A stretch of DNA of 64,000 nucleotides from CAIWHR01 sp963843595. GTDB taxonomy: Bacteria; Pseudomonadota; Gammaproteobacteria; Burkholderiales; Casimicrobiaceae. Positions within the stretch are counted from its first letter, which is position 1, and each line of letters begins with the position of its first letter. The translations under genes and the position numbers were made by a program. The stretch is from positions 372,001 to 436,000 of the forward strand of contig CAWJLG010000015.1 of the NCBI GenBank assembly GCA_963843595.1, given 5' to 3'. The notes below the pieces were generated by a model. That model saw only the letters and a program-made list of their open reading frames with translations, did not search any database and was not told the DNA's origin. Positions 48,088-56,643 of this stretch are shown here, piece after piece.

Positions 48088-48939
48088 ATGAACCCGGTCA
48101 CCTATACGCCCGAATTCGTCGAGCGCGGTTACAACAACCGTGCCGCCGTGCCCGAGCACCCGGAATGGATGGCGCGCTATACGACGATGTCGGCCGCGGC
48201 GCGCGACGCGCTGCGGCCGCGCCTCGACGTTCGCTACGGACCGAACGCGCAGGAGACGATGGACCTCTTCCTGCCGTCCGGCACGCCGCGCGGCACGTTC
48301 GTGTTCCTCCACGGCGGCTATTGGCGTGCTTTCGACAAGCGTGACTTTTCGTTCGTGGCCCCGCCGCTCGTCGCGCAGGGGATTGCCGTCGCGATCGCGA
48401 ACTACGACCTCTGTCCGGCCGTGACGGTGGCGACGATCGTCGACGAATGCCGACGGGCGGTGGCATTCGTCGCGGGCGACGGTGCGGCGCACGGTCTCGC
48501 GCCGCGGCGCATCGTCGTCGGAGGGCACTCCGCGGGCGGTCATCTGGTCGCGATGCTGTTCGCCACCGACTGGAGCCGATACGGCTTCACCCGCCCGCCG
48601 CTCGCCGGCGGTGTGACGTTGTCCGGCGTCCACGATCTGGCGCCGATGGTGCTCGCGAGCTTCAACGTCGACCTCAAGCTCGACGCGGCGGAAGCCGATC
48701 GTCTTTCGCCGGTGCGGATGCGCCCGACGACGCCTGTGCCGTTGGTCATGGCCGTCGGGGGGGCGGAAACGTCGGAGTTCCTGCGCCAGACGCAGATTCT
48801 CTGGGATGCCTGGCCGGAAAACCGGCCGCCGGGAACGACCGCCCCGTTGATCGTTCCCGGGCGTCATCACTTCAGCGTCGTCGTCGATTACGCCGATCCC
48901 GAGCGCGAACTCACGCGGCGCACGCTTGCCCTCTTCTAA
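48088..48939 (+). CDS. kynB: Kynurenine formamidase-like alpha/beta hydrolase
   Basis: Alpha/beta-hydrolase of 283 residues resembling arylformamidases that hydrolyse N-formylkynurenine to kynurenine. The oxyanion motif HGGYW is at 75-79, the nucleophile Ser148 lies in GGHSAGGHLV, and the His is probably in PGRHHFS near 257. Kynurenine is two steps from anthranilate, which fits a place downstream of the anthranilate operon. It is the alpha/beta-hydrolase type, not the metal-dependent bacterial KynB fold, so the symbol marks function only. No kynA or kynU is in the window. Confidence 0.75.
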   Translation: MNPVTYTPEFVERGYNNRAAVPEHPEWMARYTTMSAAARDALRPRLDVRYGPNAQETMDLFLPSGTPRGTFVFLHGGYWRAFDKRDFSFVAPPLVAQGIAVAIANYDLCPAVTVATIVDECRRAVAFVAGDGAAHGLAPRRIVVGGHSAGGHLVAMLFATDWSRYGFTRPPLAGGVTLSGVHDLAPMVLASFNVDLKLDAAEADRLSPVRMRPTTPVPLVMAVGGAETSEFLRQTQILWDAWPENRPPGTTAPLIVPGRHHFSVVVDYADPERELTRRTLALF

Positions 48940-49017
48940 GGGCTCAGGGTCTCCCGCGGCGGGCGACCGTACCGCGAGCTAGACGAAGCGGGGGGCGCGT
49001 CCTCACGTCGGGCCCCA

Positions 49018-49072
49018 TTGACAACTGACCCGTGGTCACTTATGGTTCACATGAAGTGACTCGCAGTCAGTT
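49018..49072 (+). promoter_or_regulatory. tetR promoter with two inverted operator copies
   Basis: TTGACA at 49018-49023, 17 bases, TATGGT at 49041-49046. Operator copy 1 at 49023-49041 (AACTGACCCGTGGTCACTT) holds the perfect inner repeat TGACC-CGT-GGTCA and fills the spacer. Copy 2 at 49054-49072 (AAGTGACTCGCAGTCAGTT) holds TGACT-CGC-AGTCA, and its reverse complement matches copy 1 at 16 of 19 positions. Centres are 31 bp apart, about three helical turns. This is the expected layout of an autorepressing TetR regulator. Confidence 0.7.
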
Positions 49073-49096
49073 ATCGAATTCTCTCCCGGAACGATC

Positions 49097-49759
49097 GTGG
49101 TGATCCGCCAACGCGCCATTCAGGCCGAAGACAAGCAGGAACGGCACGACGCCATCCTGGACGCGGCCGAGCGGCTGCTCGCCCGTTCGCCCGAACGCGT
49201 GGCCAACGTCGCCGAGGTCGCCGACGAGGCGGGGCTCGCGAAAGGGACCGTCTATCTCTATTTCCCGAGCAAGGAAGCACTGCTGCTCGCCGTCCACGAC
49301 CGCGCGATCGAGGCTTTCTTTCATGCGGTGATCGCATTGGTGGAGGGAAACGAGCGGGTTGGCATCGAGGACATGCTGGGGCTGACGCGTCGCCATCTGG
49401 TCCTGCCGCCGCTCGTCCTCCCGCTCGCGGCGCGGTGCTTCGGGCTGATGGCACACAGCCTTCCCGTCGAGGCGGCGATCGCATTCAAGCAACGAATGGC
49501 CGCACGCCTGGAACGTGCGGGCGCCGGCCTCGAGCGGCACTTCCCGCAGCTCGCTGCCGGTGACGGCGTCGCGTTGTTGCGCCGAAGCTACGCGCTCATC
49601 ATCGGGCTCTGGCAGATGTCGGCGGCCTCGGGCGGCGACCGGGCCCATTGCGCGCTCGGCGGGCCCGACGGCACGTCGCCCGTGTTCGTCTGGGACTACC
49701 CGGACGAGCTCGACCGCGCGCTGCGCTCCCTCTGGCAAGGCACCGTCGGCGCCCGCTGA
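49097..49759 (+). CDS. TetR-family transcriptional regulator
   Basis: TetR repressor of 220 residues. The N-terminal helix-turn-helix (about 15-60) reads AILDAAERLLA, VAEVADEAGLAKGTVYLYFPSKEALLLAV. The C-terminal ligand domain is variable. GTG start at 49097, 25 bases past the second operator. It lies 19 bases upstream of the MFP gene and in the same direction, so one promoter probably drives regulator and pump. Confidence 0.9.
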   Translation: MVIRQRAIQAEDKQERHDAILDAAERLLARSPERVANVAEVADEAGLAKGTVYLYFPSKEALLLAVHDRAIEAFFHAVIALVEGNERVGIEDMLGLTRRHLVLPPLVLPLAARCFGLMAHSLPVEAAIAFKQRMAARLERAGAGLERHFPQLAAGDGVALLRRSYALIIGLWQMSAASGGDRAHCALGGPDGTSPVFVWDYPDELDRALRSLWQGTVGAR

Positions 49760-49778
49760 AGGCGCACGGGGAACCCGA

Positions 49779-50939
49779 TTGGGCTTCGCACCGAACGTCC
49801 GCCTTGCGATCGCCGCGACCGCGCTGGTGCTCTTGACGCTTGCGGGCTGCGCGAAACGCGAGTCGCCACCGGAGCCGGTGCGACCGGTCCAGCTCACGCG
49901 CGTCGTGCTGGGCAGCGCCGCCGAAACCGCGGTTTTCGCGGGCGAGATCAGGCCACGGCACGAAACGGATCTGGGCTTCCGGATCCCCGGCAAGCTTGTT
50001 GCGCGGCTGGTCGATGTCGGCGCCCGCGTGAGGAGGGGACAGCCGCTCGCCCGGCTCGATCCCACCGACGTCGCGCTGCAGGCCGACGCGTCCAGGGCAC
50101 TCGTGGCTTCCACGCAGACCGAGTACGAATTCGCCAAGGCGGAGCTCGGCCGGTACGAGAATCTGTACCAACAGGGCTTCGTCAGCGGCAGCGCGCTGGA
50201 CCAGAAGCGCAATGCGATGCTGTCCAACCGCGCGAAGTTCGAGCAGGCGCAGGCGCAACTCGCCGTCGCGAAGAACCAGGCCGGGTACGCCACGCTCGCC
50301 GCCGATCAGGACGGCGTGATCACGGCCGTCAATGTCGAGACGGGACAGGTGGTCGCCGCCGGCCAGAGCGTGTTCAAGCTCGCGCGCATGGAGGAGCGCG
50401 AGGTGGCGATCAGCGTTCCCGAGAACCGGGTTCAGGAGATGACCTCCGGCCGGCCGCTTGCCGTCGTGCTGTGGGCGAACCCGCAGAAGTTCTACGCGGC
50501 CCGGGTGCGCGAGATCGCCCCGGCCGTCGATCCGGTGACGCGCACGTTCGCCGTGCGCGTTTCGGTGCTCGACGCCGATGCCGCGCTGCAATGGGGCATG
50601 ACGGCCAACGTCGTGATCACCGGCGGGGACGCACCGACGGTCGCCCTGCTTCCGCTGAGCTCGATCCATCGCCAGGACGGAACGCCGGCCGTCTGGATCT
50701 ACGATCCGCAGTCGCACAAGGTCGCCCTGCGGCCGGTGACGATCGGCCAGTTCCGCGAAGACGGCGTCGTGGTGACGTCCGGGCTTGCAAGTGGTGACTG
50801 GGTCGTCGCCGCCGGTGTGCACAAGCTGCAGCCCGGGCAGGTCGTTCGTCCCTGGGAGGGTCATGGCGCTCCCGCCCCGGTCAACCCTGTCGGGCCGGTC
50901 GCGCCGGCTGCACCCGCCGCGCCGGGCGGCAAGGCGTGA
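49779..50939 (+). CDS. RND efflux periplasmic adaptor lipoprotein (MFP)
   Basis: Membrane fusion protein of about 386 residues linking an RND pump to the outer-membrane channel. A TTG start at 49779 with GGGGA upstream gives a short lipoprotein signal with lipobox LAGC (Cys about 24). The HlyD/AcrA architecture follows: lipoyl segment PGKLVARLVDVGARVRRGQPLARLD, alpha-hairpin with heptads (about 105-185), then GDAP-type beta barrel with RVREIAPAVDPVTRTFAVRV. The C-terminus is Pro/Ala-rich. No outer-membrane factor gene is nearby. Confidence 0.87.
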   Translation: MGFAPNVRLAIAATALVLLTLAGCAKRESPPEPVRPVQLTRVVLGSAAETAVFAGEIRPRHETDLGFRIPGKLVARLVDVGARVRRGQPLARLDPTDVALQADASRALVASTQTEYEFAKAELGRYENLYQQGFVSGSALDQKRNAMLSNRAKFEQAQAQLAVAKNQAGYATLAADQDGVITAVNVETGQVVAAGQSVFKLARMEEREVAISVPENRVQEMTSGRPLAVVLWANPQKFYAARVREIAPAVDPVTRTFAVRVSVLDADAALQWGMTANVVITGGDAPTVALLPLSSIHRQDGTPAVWIYDPQSHKVALRPVTIGQFREDGVVVTSGLASGDWVVAAGVHKLQPGQVVRPWEGHGAPAPVNPVGPVAPAAPAAPGGKA

Positions 50940-50969
50940 CCGGTCGTTGCGTGCGCCGCTGACTGCGCA

Positions 50970-53900
50970 ATGAGTCCCGTCACGCCGCCCGGCGCGGCTT
51001 CCCGCGCGGGTTTCAATCTTTCCGAATGGGCGCTGCACCATCGCCCGCTGGTCTTCTACCTCGTCGTCGTCGCCGCGATCACCGGATTCTTCGCCTACGG
51101 CAAGCTCGGTCAATCGGAAGACCCGCCATACACGTTCAAGGTCATGGTCGTCAGGACCAGCTGGGCGGGGGCGACCGCACGCGACATGGAGCTGCAGGTC
51201 ACCGACCGGATCGAGCGCAAGCTGCAGGAAGTGCCGCACATCGACTGGGTGCGCAGCTACTCGAAGCCGGGGGAGTCGCTGGTGTTCATGGCGCTCAAGG
51301 ACTCGACACATCCGGTCGACGTGCCGGATGCGTTCTACCAGGCACGCAAGAAGATCGGCGACATCCGCAATACGCTGCCGTCCGGCATCCAGGGTCCGTT
51401 CTTCAACGACGAGTTCGGCGACACATACACGAACATCTACGCGATTACCGGCGACGGCTTCGGATATCGCGACCTCAAGGCGTTCGGTGACCGTGTCCGC
51501 GCCGAGCTGCTGCGCGTGCCCGGCGTGGCGAAGGTCGACTTCATCGGCGAGCAGGACGAGAAGATCTTCATCGAGCTCTCCAACAGCAAACTCTCGATGT
51601 TGGGTATCGAGCCCGCGCAGATCTTCCAGACGCTGGCTGCGCAGAATGTCGTCGCGGCCTCCGGCGTCTTCGACACGGCGACCGACCGGATCCACCTGCG
51701 GCCCACCGGCGCGTACTCGTCATTGGAATCGATCCGCGACATCGCGATCCGCGCCAACAATCGCGTGTTCCGGCTGGGCGACATCGCGACCGTCCAGCGC
51801 GGCTACGTCGACCCGCCGCAGCAGAAGATGCGCTTCCACGGCCACGAGGCGCTGGGCATCGGCATCACGATGGTCAAGGGCGGCGACGTGATCGAGCTCG
51901 GGCGCGATCTCGACGCCCAGACCGCGCTCTTCGGCGCGCAGTTCCCCGTCGGGCTCGAGCTGCAACCGGTCGCGAGCATGCCGCGCGCGGTCCAGCGGTC
52001 GGTCAACCAGTTCGTGCGCTCGCTGACCGAGGCCGTGCTGATCGTGCTCGCCGTGTCGCTGGTGAGCCTCGGCCTGCGCACCGGTCTCGTCGTCGCCGTG
52101 TCGATCCCGCTGGTGCTCGCGGTCACGTTCCTGTTCATGTGGCTGTTCGACATCGGATTGCACAAGATCTCGCTGGGCGCCTTGATTCTGTCGCTGGGTC
52201 TGCTGGTGGACGACGCGATCATCGCCGTCGAGATGATGGCCATCAAGCTGGAGCAGGGATTCGATCGCTTCCGCGCCGCGAGCTTCGCCTATACGAGCAC
52301 GGCGTTCCCGATGCTGACCGGGACGCTGATCACCGTCGCCGGCTTCCTGCCGATCGCCACGGCGAAAAGCGGCACCGGCGAGTACACGCGATCGATCTTC
52401 CAGGTCTCGGCCATTGCGCTGGTCGCGTCCTGGGTGGTCGCGGTGGTGGTCATCCCCTACCTCGGCTATCGGCTGCTGCCCGACCAATCGGGGCTGCGCG
52501 GCCCGTCGCTTGCGACACGCCTGTGGGCGCGCCTGCGCGGGCGTCAGGCGCCGCCGCCCGAGGCCGCGCATGCCGATCCCGAGGCCGTCTACGCGACACC
52601 GTTCTATCGCCGCTTCCGGACGCTGGTCGCCTGGTCGGTGCAGCACCGGAAGACGGTGATTGCCGCGACACTGGTCGCGTTCGTCGGCGCGCTGGCGCTG
52701 TTCCGGCTCGTTCCGCAGCAGTTCTTTCCGTCGTCGTCGCGGCCGGAGCTTCTTGTCGATCTTCGGCTCGCCGAAGGGAGTTCATTCGCCGCGACGCTTG
52801 CCGAGAGCAAGCGGCTGGAAGCGATTCTCGACCAGGAGCAGGGCATCGAGAGCTACGTGACCTATGTCGGCACGGGCAGTCCGCGGTTCTATCTTCCACT
52901 CGACCAGCAGCTGCAGCAGGCGAACTTCGCGCAGGTGGTGCTGGTGGCGACGAGCAACGATGAGCGCGAGCAGCTGCGCGGACGTCTGCTCAAGCACTTC
53001 GACGAGGATTTCCCGGCGCTGCGCGGACGCGTGTCGCGCCTCGAGAACGGCCCGCCGGTGGGGTTCCCGGTCCAGTTTCGCGTGTCCGGCGAGGACATTC
53101 CGACCGTGCGCGCGATTGCGCTGGAAGTCGCGTCGGTGATGCGTGCCGATCCGGACACCGACGCGGTCCAGTTCGACTGGGACGAGCCGATCAAAGCGAT
53201 CCGGCTCGAAATCGACCAGAACAAGGCGCGCGTGCTCGGCTTCTCGACGCAGGACATCGCCGCCTTTCTCAACAATTCGGTGTCCGGGCTCACCGTCACG
53301 ACGTACCGCGAGGGCGACAAGCAGATCGACGTCGTGCTGCGCGGCGCGCCGCGCGAGCGCGCGGCGCTGTCCTCGCTCAAGGACCTCGCGATCCCGTCGA
53401 AGAACGGCAAAGCCGTCGCGATCACGCAGATCGCCACCATCCGCTACGAGCTCGAGGAGGGCATCGTCTGGCGACGCAACCGACTGCCGACGATCACGGT
53501 CCGCTCCGATCTCAAGGGCGATGCGCAAGGGCCGGATGTGACGAACCGGATAGAGCCGCAACTCGACGCGATCCGGGCGAAGCTGCCGTTCGGCTACCGC
53601 ATCGAGGTCGGGGGCGCGATCGAGGACTCGGCGAGGGGACAGAAGTCGATCGCCGCGGGTGTGCCGCTGCTCGTGCTCGCGGTGCTGACGCTCCTCATGC
53701 TGCAACTGCACAGCTTCTCGCGCATGGCGATGGTCGTGCTGACCGCGCCGCTCGGACTCATCGGCGTGACGCTGGCGCTGCTGGCTTTCGGCAAGCCGTT
53801 CGGCTTCGTCGCCATGCTGGGCACCATCGCGCTGTCCGGGATCATCATGCGCAATTCGGTGATTCTCGTCGACCAGATCGACAAGGACATCGCGGCCGGC

Positions 53901-54149
53901 GCGACCAAGTGGGATGCGATCATCGGCGCGACCGTGCGGCGCTTCCGGCCGATCGTGCTGACGGCGGCGGCGGCCGTGATGGGCCTGATTCCGCTGGTGC
54001 GCAGCGATTTCTTCGGTCCGATGGCGGTGGCGATGATGGGTGGAATCCTCGTCGCGACCGTGCTCACGCTGGGCTTCCTGCCGGCGCTGTACGCGGCCTG
54101 GTTCCGCGTCGAACCCGAAGCGGCGGCGGACGCGCTGGCATCGGCCTGA
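50970..54149 (+). CDS. RND-family inner-membrane efflux permease
   Basis: Proton-driven efflux permease of 1059 residues with the usual 12 helices and two large periplasmic loops. TM4 contains SLGLLVDDAIIAVE with the paired acidic residues of the proton relay; a second half repeats the pattern from about residue 550, with GTIALSGIIMRNSVILVDQ in TM10. It belongs to the HAE1-like group and follows the MFP gene by 30 bases. Substrate unknown; the tetR-MFP-RND order is common for drug and solvent exporters. Confidence 0.9.
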   Translation: MSPVTPPGAASRAGFNLSEWALHHRPLVFYLVVVAAITGFFAYGKLGQSEDPPYTFKVMVVRTSWAGATARDMELQVTDRIERKLQEVPHIDWVRSYSKPGESLVFMALKDSTHPVDVPDAFYQARKKIGDIRNTLPSGIQGPFFNDEFGDTYTNIYAITGDGFGYRDLKAFGDRVRAELLRVPGVAKVDFIGEQDEKIFIELSNSKLSMLGIEPAQIFQTLAAQNVVAASGVFDTATDRIHLRPTGAYSSLESIRDIAIRANNRVFRLGDIATVQRGYVDPPQQKMRFHGHEALGIGITMVKGGDVIELGRDLDAQTALFGAQFPVGLELQPVASMPRAVQRSVNQFVRSLTEAVLIVLAVSLVSLGLRTGLVVAVSIPLVLAVTFLFMWLFDIGLHKISLGALILSLGLLVDDAIIAVEMMAIKLEQGFDRFRAASFAYTSTAFPMLTGTLITVAGFLPIATAKSGTGEYTRSIFQVSAIALVASWVVAVVVIPYLGYRLLPDQSGLRGPSLATRLWARLRGRQAPPPEAAHADPEAVYATPFYRRFRTLVAWSVQHRKTVIAATLVAFVGALALFRLVPQQFFPSSSRPELLVDLRLAEGSSFAATLAESKRLEAILDQEQGIESYVTYVGTGSPRFYLPLDQQLQQANFAQVVLVATSNDEREQLRGRLLKHFDEDFPALRGRVSRLENGPPVGFPVQFRVSGEDIPTVRAIALEVASVMRADPDTDAVQFDWDEPIKAIRLEIDQNKARVLGFSTQDIAAFLNNSVSGLTVTTYREGDKQIDVVLRGAPRERAALSSLKDLAIPSKNGKAVAITQIATIRYELEEGIVWRRNRLPTITVRSDLKGDAQGPDVTNRIEPQLDAIRAKLPFGYRIEVGGAIEDSARGQKSIAAGVPLLVLAVLTLLMLQLHSFSRMAMVVLTAPLGLIGVTLALLAFGKPFGFVAMLGTIALSGIIMRNSVILVDQIDKDIAAGATKWDAIIGATVRRFRPIVLTAAAAVMGLIPLVRSDFFGPMAVAMMGGILVATVLTLGFLPALYAAWFRVEPEAAADALASA

Positions 54150-54239
54150 GCGGCCGCCGCGCTCGTGTTCCGGTAAAATGCCCCCGACGCGCGCGCTTTT
54201 CGCCGCCACCGGCGGAAAGCGACGCGCCAGGACGATCCC

Positions 54240-55346
54240 ATGGCCCTCTCTACCATCACGGACATCGTCGCGGACCTCAAGGCCGGCCGCATGGTCGTGC
54301 TCGTGGACGAAGAGGACCGCGAGAACGAGGGCGATCTCGTGCTCGCCGCCGACTTCGTGACGCCCGAGGCGATCAACTTCATGGCCAAGCATGCGCGCGG
54401 CCTCGTGTGCCTCACGCTGACCGAGGAACACTGCCGTCAGCTGCACCTGCCGCTGATGGTCGCGACGAACCGGTCGGTGCACGGGACGAACTTCACGATG
54501 TCGATCGAGGCGGCCGAAGGTGTCTCGACCGGCATTTCCGCCGCCGACCGGGCGCGGACCGTGCGCGTCGCCATCGCGCCGGATGCGAAGCCCACCGATG
54601 TGGTGCAGCCCGGCCACATCTTCCCCGTGATGGCACAGCGCGGCGGCGTGCTCGCGCGTGCGGGCCACACCGAGGCCGGCTGCGATCTCGCGGCGCTTGC
54701 CGGCTGCACGCCGGCGGCGGTGATCTGCGAAATCATGCGCGACGACGGCACGATGGCCAGGCTGCCGGATCTGCTGACCTTCGCGCACGAACATGCGCTC
54801 AAGGTCGGGGCGATCGCCGACCTCATCCACTACCGGAGCCGCACCGAACGCCTTGTCGAGCGGCTCGCGGAGCGGCCGCTGGCGACGCCCTATGGCGCGT
54901 TTCGCCTCGTCGTCTACCGGGACAAGCTGACCGACGCGACCCACCTCGCGCTGGTTCGCGGTCCGTTGAGCCCGGACACCGAGACGCTGGTGCGCGTGCA
55001 CGAGCCGGTTTCGGTCATGGATCTGCTCGACGTCGAATCGAGCTCCCACTCGTGGACCATTCCCGCCGCGATGGCCGCCATCGCCGATGCCGGGCGCGGC
55101 GTCGTCGTGCTGCTGCACCGGCCCGAAAGTGCCGAGGAGCTGCGCCGCCGCGCGATCACGGATGAGCCGCCCGTTTCGGCACGGATGGACCTGCGCAACT
55201 ACGGCATCGGCGCGCAGATCCTGCGCGACCTCAATATCGGCCGGATGAAACTGATGGCGAAGCCGCGCAAGATGCCGAGCATGACCGGGTTCGATCTCGA
55301 AGTGACCGGGTATCTCGAGTCGCAGCCGTCGCGAAGGGCTTCCTGA
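54240..55346 (+). CDS. ribB: 3,4-Dihydroxy-2-butanone 4-phosphate synthase with degenerate GTP cyclohydrolase II domain
   Basis: Riboflavin pathway enzyme of 368 residues. The N-terminal domain (1 to about 200) is an intact DHBP synthase: DEEDRENEGDL at 23-33, STGISAADRARTV and RAGHTEAGCDLA. The C-terminal domain (about 210-368) has the GTP cyclohydrolase II fold and tail (RNYGIGAQILRDL, then PSMTGFDLEVTGY) but lacks the zinc Cys triad, reading VHEPVSVMDLLDVESSSHSW instead. Such RibBX-like hybrids make only DHBP, so a separate RibA must exist elsewhere. 26 kb from ribE. Confidence 0.9.
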   Translation: MALSTITDIVADLKAGRMVVLVDEEDRENEGDLVLAADFVTPEAINFMAKHARGLVCLTLTEEHCRQLHLPLMVATNRSVHGTNFTMSIEAAEGVSTGISAADRARTVRVAIAPDAKPTDVVQPGHIFPVMAQRGGVLARAGHTEAGCDLAALAGCTPAAVICEIMRDDGTMARLPDLLTFAHEHALKVGAIADLIHYRSRTERLVERLAERPLATPYGAFRLVVYRDKLTDATHLALVRGPLSPDTETLVRVHEPVSVMDLLDVESSSHSWTIPAAMAAIADAGRGVVVLLHRPESAEELRRRAITDEPPVSARMDLRNYGIGAQILRDLNIGRMKLMAKPRKMPSMTGFDLEVTGYLESQPSRRAS

Positions 55347-55535
55347 CGCCGGTCGCCCGACTTCCAAGCCGCGGTGCGCTGCTCCTTGCCGGTGGCCGCG
55401 CGCCCACAACGGCGCGCCGGGAACATGGCGTTTCCGGGTGACGCGCAGATCGAGCGAACCCAGCGTGCTTCCCGGGTGGACCCGAACCGCAGCAGGACCG
55501 ACAACCTACGAATCCGACAGCGTTCCTTTCCTATC

Positions 55536-56000
55536 ATGCCCATCAAACGCATCGCTTCCAGTGTCAAGGGTCACGGCCGGCGAGTCGGCATCGTGGTGTC
55601 GCGCTTCAACGCCGCGATCGGCGACCGCCTGCTCGCCGGCGCGTTGCGCTCGCTCGGCGAGGCGGGGGTGGCCGCCGACGCTGTCACCGTCGTCACGGTG
55701 CCGGGTGCACTGGAGACCCCTCTGGCCCTGCAGCGCCTTGCACAGACGGGCGACTTCGACGCGCTGGTGGCCCTGGGCGCCGTCGTCCGCGGCGAAACCT
55801 ACCACTTCGAGATCGTCGCCAACGAGTCGGCGGCGGGCGTGTCGAGCGTGCAACTCGAGTTCGGAATCCCGGTGGGTAACGGCATCCTGACCACCAATAC
55901 CGACGACCAGGCGACCGCGCGCGCGGACACCAAGGGTTTCGAAGCGGCGCAGGCGGCGCTCGAGATGGCCAACCTGCTCGATGCGCTCGATGAGTCCTGA
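55536..56000 (+). CDS. ribH: 6,7-Dimethyl-8-ribityllumazine synthase RibH
   Basis: Condenses DHBP with the pyrimidine intermediate to form lumazine, the substrate of RibE; 154 residues. Conserved IVVSRFNAAIGDRLLAGA, VPGALETPLAL, GAVVRGETYHFEIVANESAAG with the catalytic His, and GNGILTTNTDDQA. The ATG at 55536 gives MPIKRIASSVKGHGRR. The 189-base gap before it shows no further gene. Confidence 0.95.
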   Translation: MPIKRIASSVKGHGRRVGIVVSRFNAAIGDRLLAGALRSLGEAGVAADAVTVVTVPGALETPLALQRLAQTGDFDALVALGAVVRGETYHFEIVANESAAGVSSVQLEFGIPVGNGILTTNTDDQATARADTKGFEAAQAALEMANLLDALDES

Positions 56001-56059
56001 GCATTGCGGGCGCCCGAGCGCAGGGCGCACCGGCTCGACCGGTTCACGGGGAAGCGACG

Positions 56060-56509
56060 ATGCGCGCTAGCCCCCGCCGCCGTGCCCGCGAATTCGCGCT
56101 CCAGGGGCTGTATCAGCGCCAGCTTTCGGGCAATCCGCCGGCAGCGATACGGGCGCAGCTCGCCGAGGCCGCCGGGTTCGCCAAAGCCGACCAGGTGTAT
56201 TTCGACGAGGTCTGGGCCGGCGTCACCGCGCAGCACGATGCGCTGGTCGAACTCGTCGCGCCTTGTCTCGACCGCCGGGCAGCCGAGCTGTCGCCGATCG
56301 AGCGCGCGATCCTCGTGATCGGTGCGTGGGAGCTGCGCCACCGGCTCGAGATCCCGTACCGGGTGGTCATCAACGAGGCGGTGGAGCTCGCGAAGGCATA
56401 CGGCGGCACCGACGGCCACAAGTTCGTCAACGGCGTCCTCGACAAGCTCGCGGCCACGTTGCGGGCCGACGAGATCGCCTCCGCGCGCGCGACCGACAGC
56501 GCCGCCTGA
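56060..56509 (+). CDS. nusB: Transcription antitermination factor NusB
   Basis: RNA-binding antitermination factor for rRNA operons, 149 residues. It has the Arg-rich RRRAREFALQGLYQ N-terminus and ELSPIERAILVIGAWEL and VVINEAVELAKAYGGTDGHKFVNGVLDKLA, the strongly conserved NusB C-terminal segment. It follows ribH by 59 bases, the usual ribH-nusB pair. Confidence 0.95.
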   Translation: MRASPRRRAREFALQGLYQRQLSGNPPAAIRAQLAEAAGFAKADQVYFDEVWAGVTAQHDALVELVAPCLDRRAAELSPIERAILVIGAWELRHRLEIPYRVVINEAVELAKAYGGTDGHKFVNGVLDKLAATLRADEIASARATDSAA

Positions 56510-56520
56510 GCTCCCGCGCC

Positions 56521-56643
56521 ATGGTTGCGCTCATCGGCCGCCTGCTGTGTGCGGCGGGGCTGTTCGCCGCGGGTACTTCGGCCGTCGCGGCGCAAGTCGT
56601 CGATTGCCGACGTGACCCGGACATCCGCGAGCTCGGTCCGTGA
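56521..56643 (+). CDS. Small 40-residue ORF with a signal-like N-terminus, coupled to thiL
   Basis: Starts 12 bases after nusB and overlaps the thiL start by 4 bases (GTGA). The peptide has a hydrophobic Ala/Leu-rich stretch (LIGRLLCAAGLFAAGTSAVAA) that could be a signal peptide or one membrane segment, then a short polar tail with one Cys and a Pro-ending GP. No family recognised. It may be a true small protein, a coupling leader or the remnant of a longer gene. Coding is unproven. Confidence 0.35.
   Translation: MVALIGRLLCAAGLFAAGTSAVAAQVVDCRRDPDIRELGP

Noticed and set aside
54150..54239. FMN riboswitch upstream of ribB
   Set aside because: Only a local CCACCGGCGG resembles part of the RFN element. 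The gap is 90 bases long and lacks the other conserved helices.
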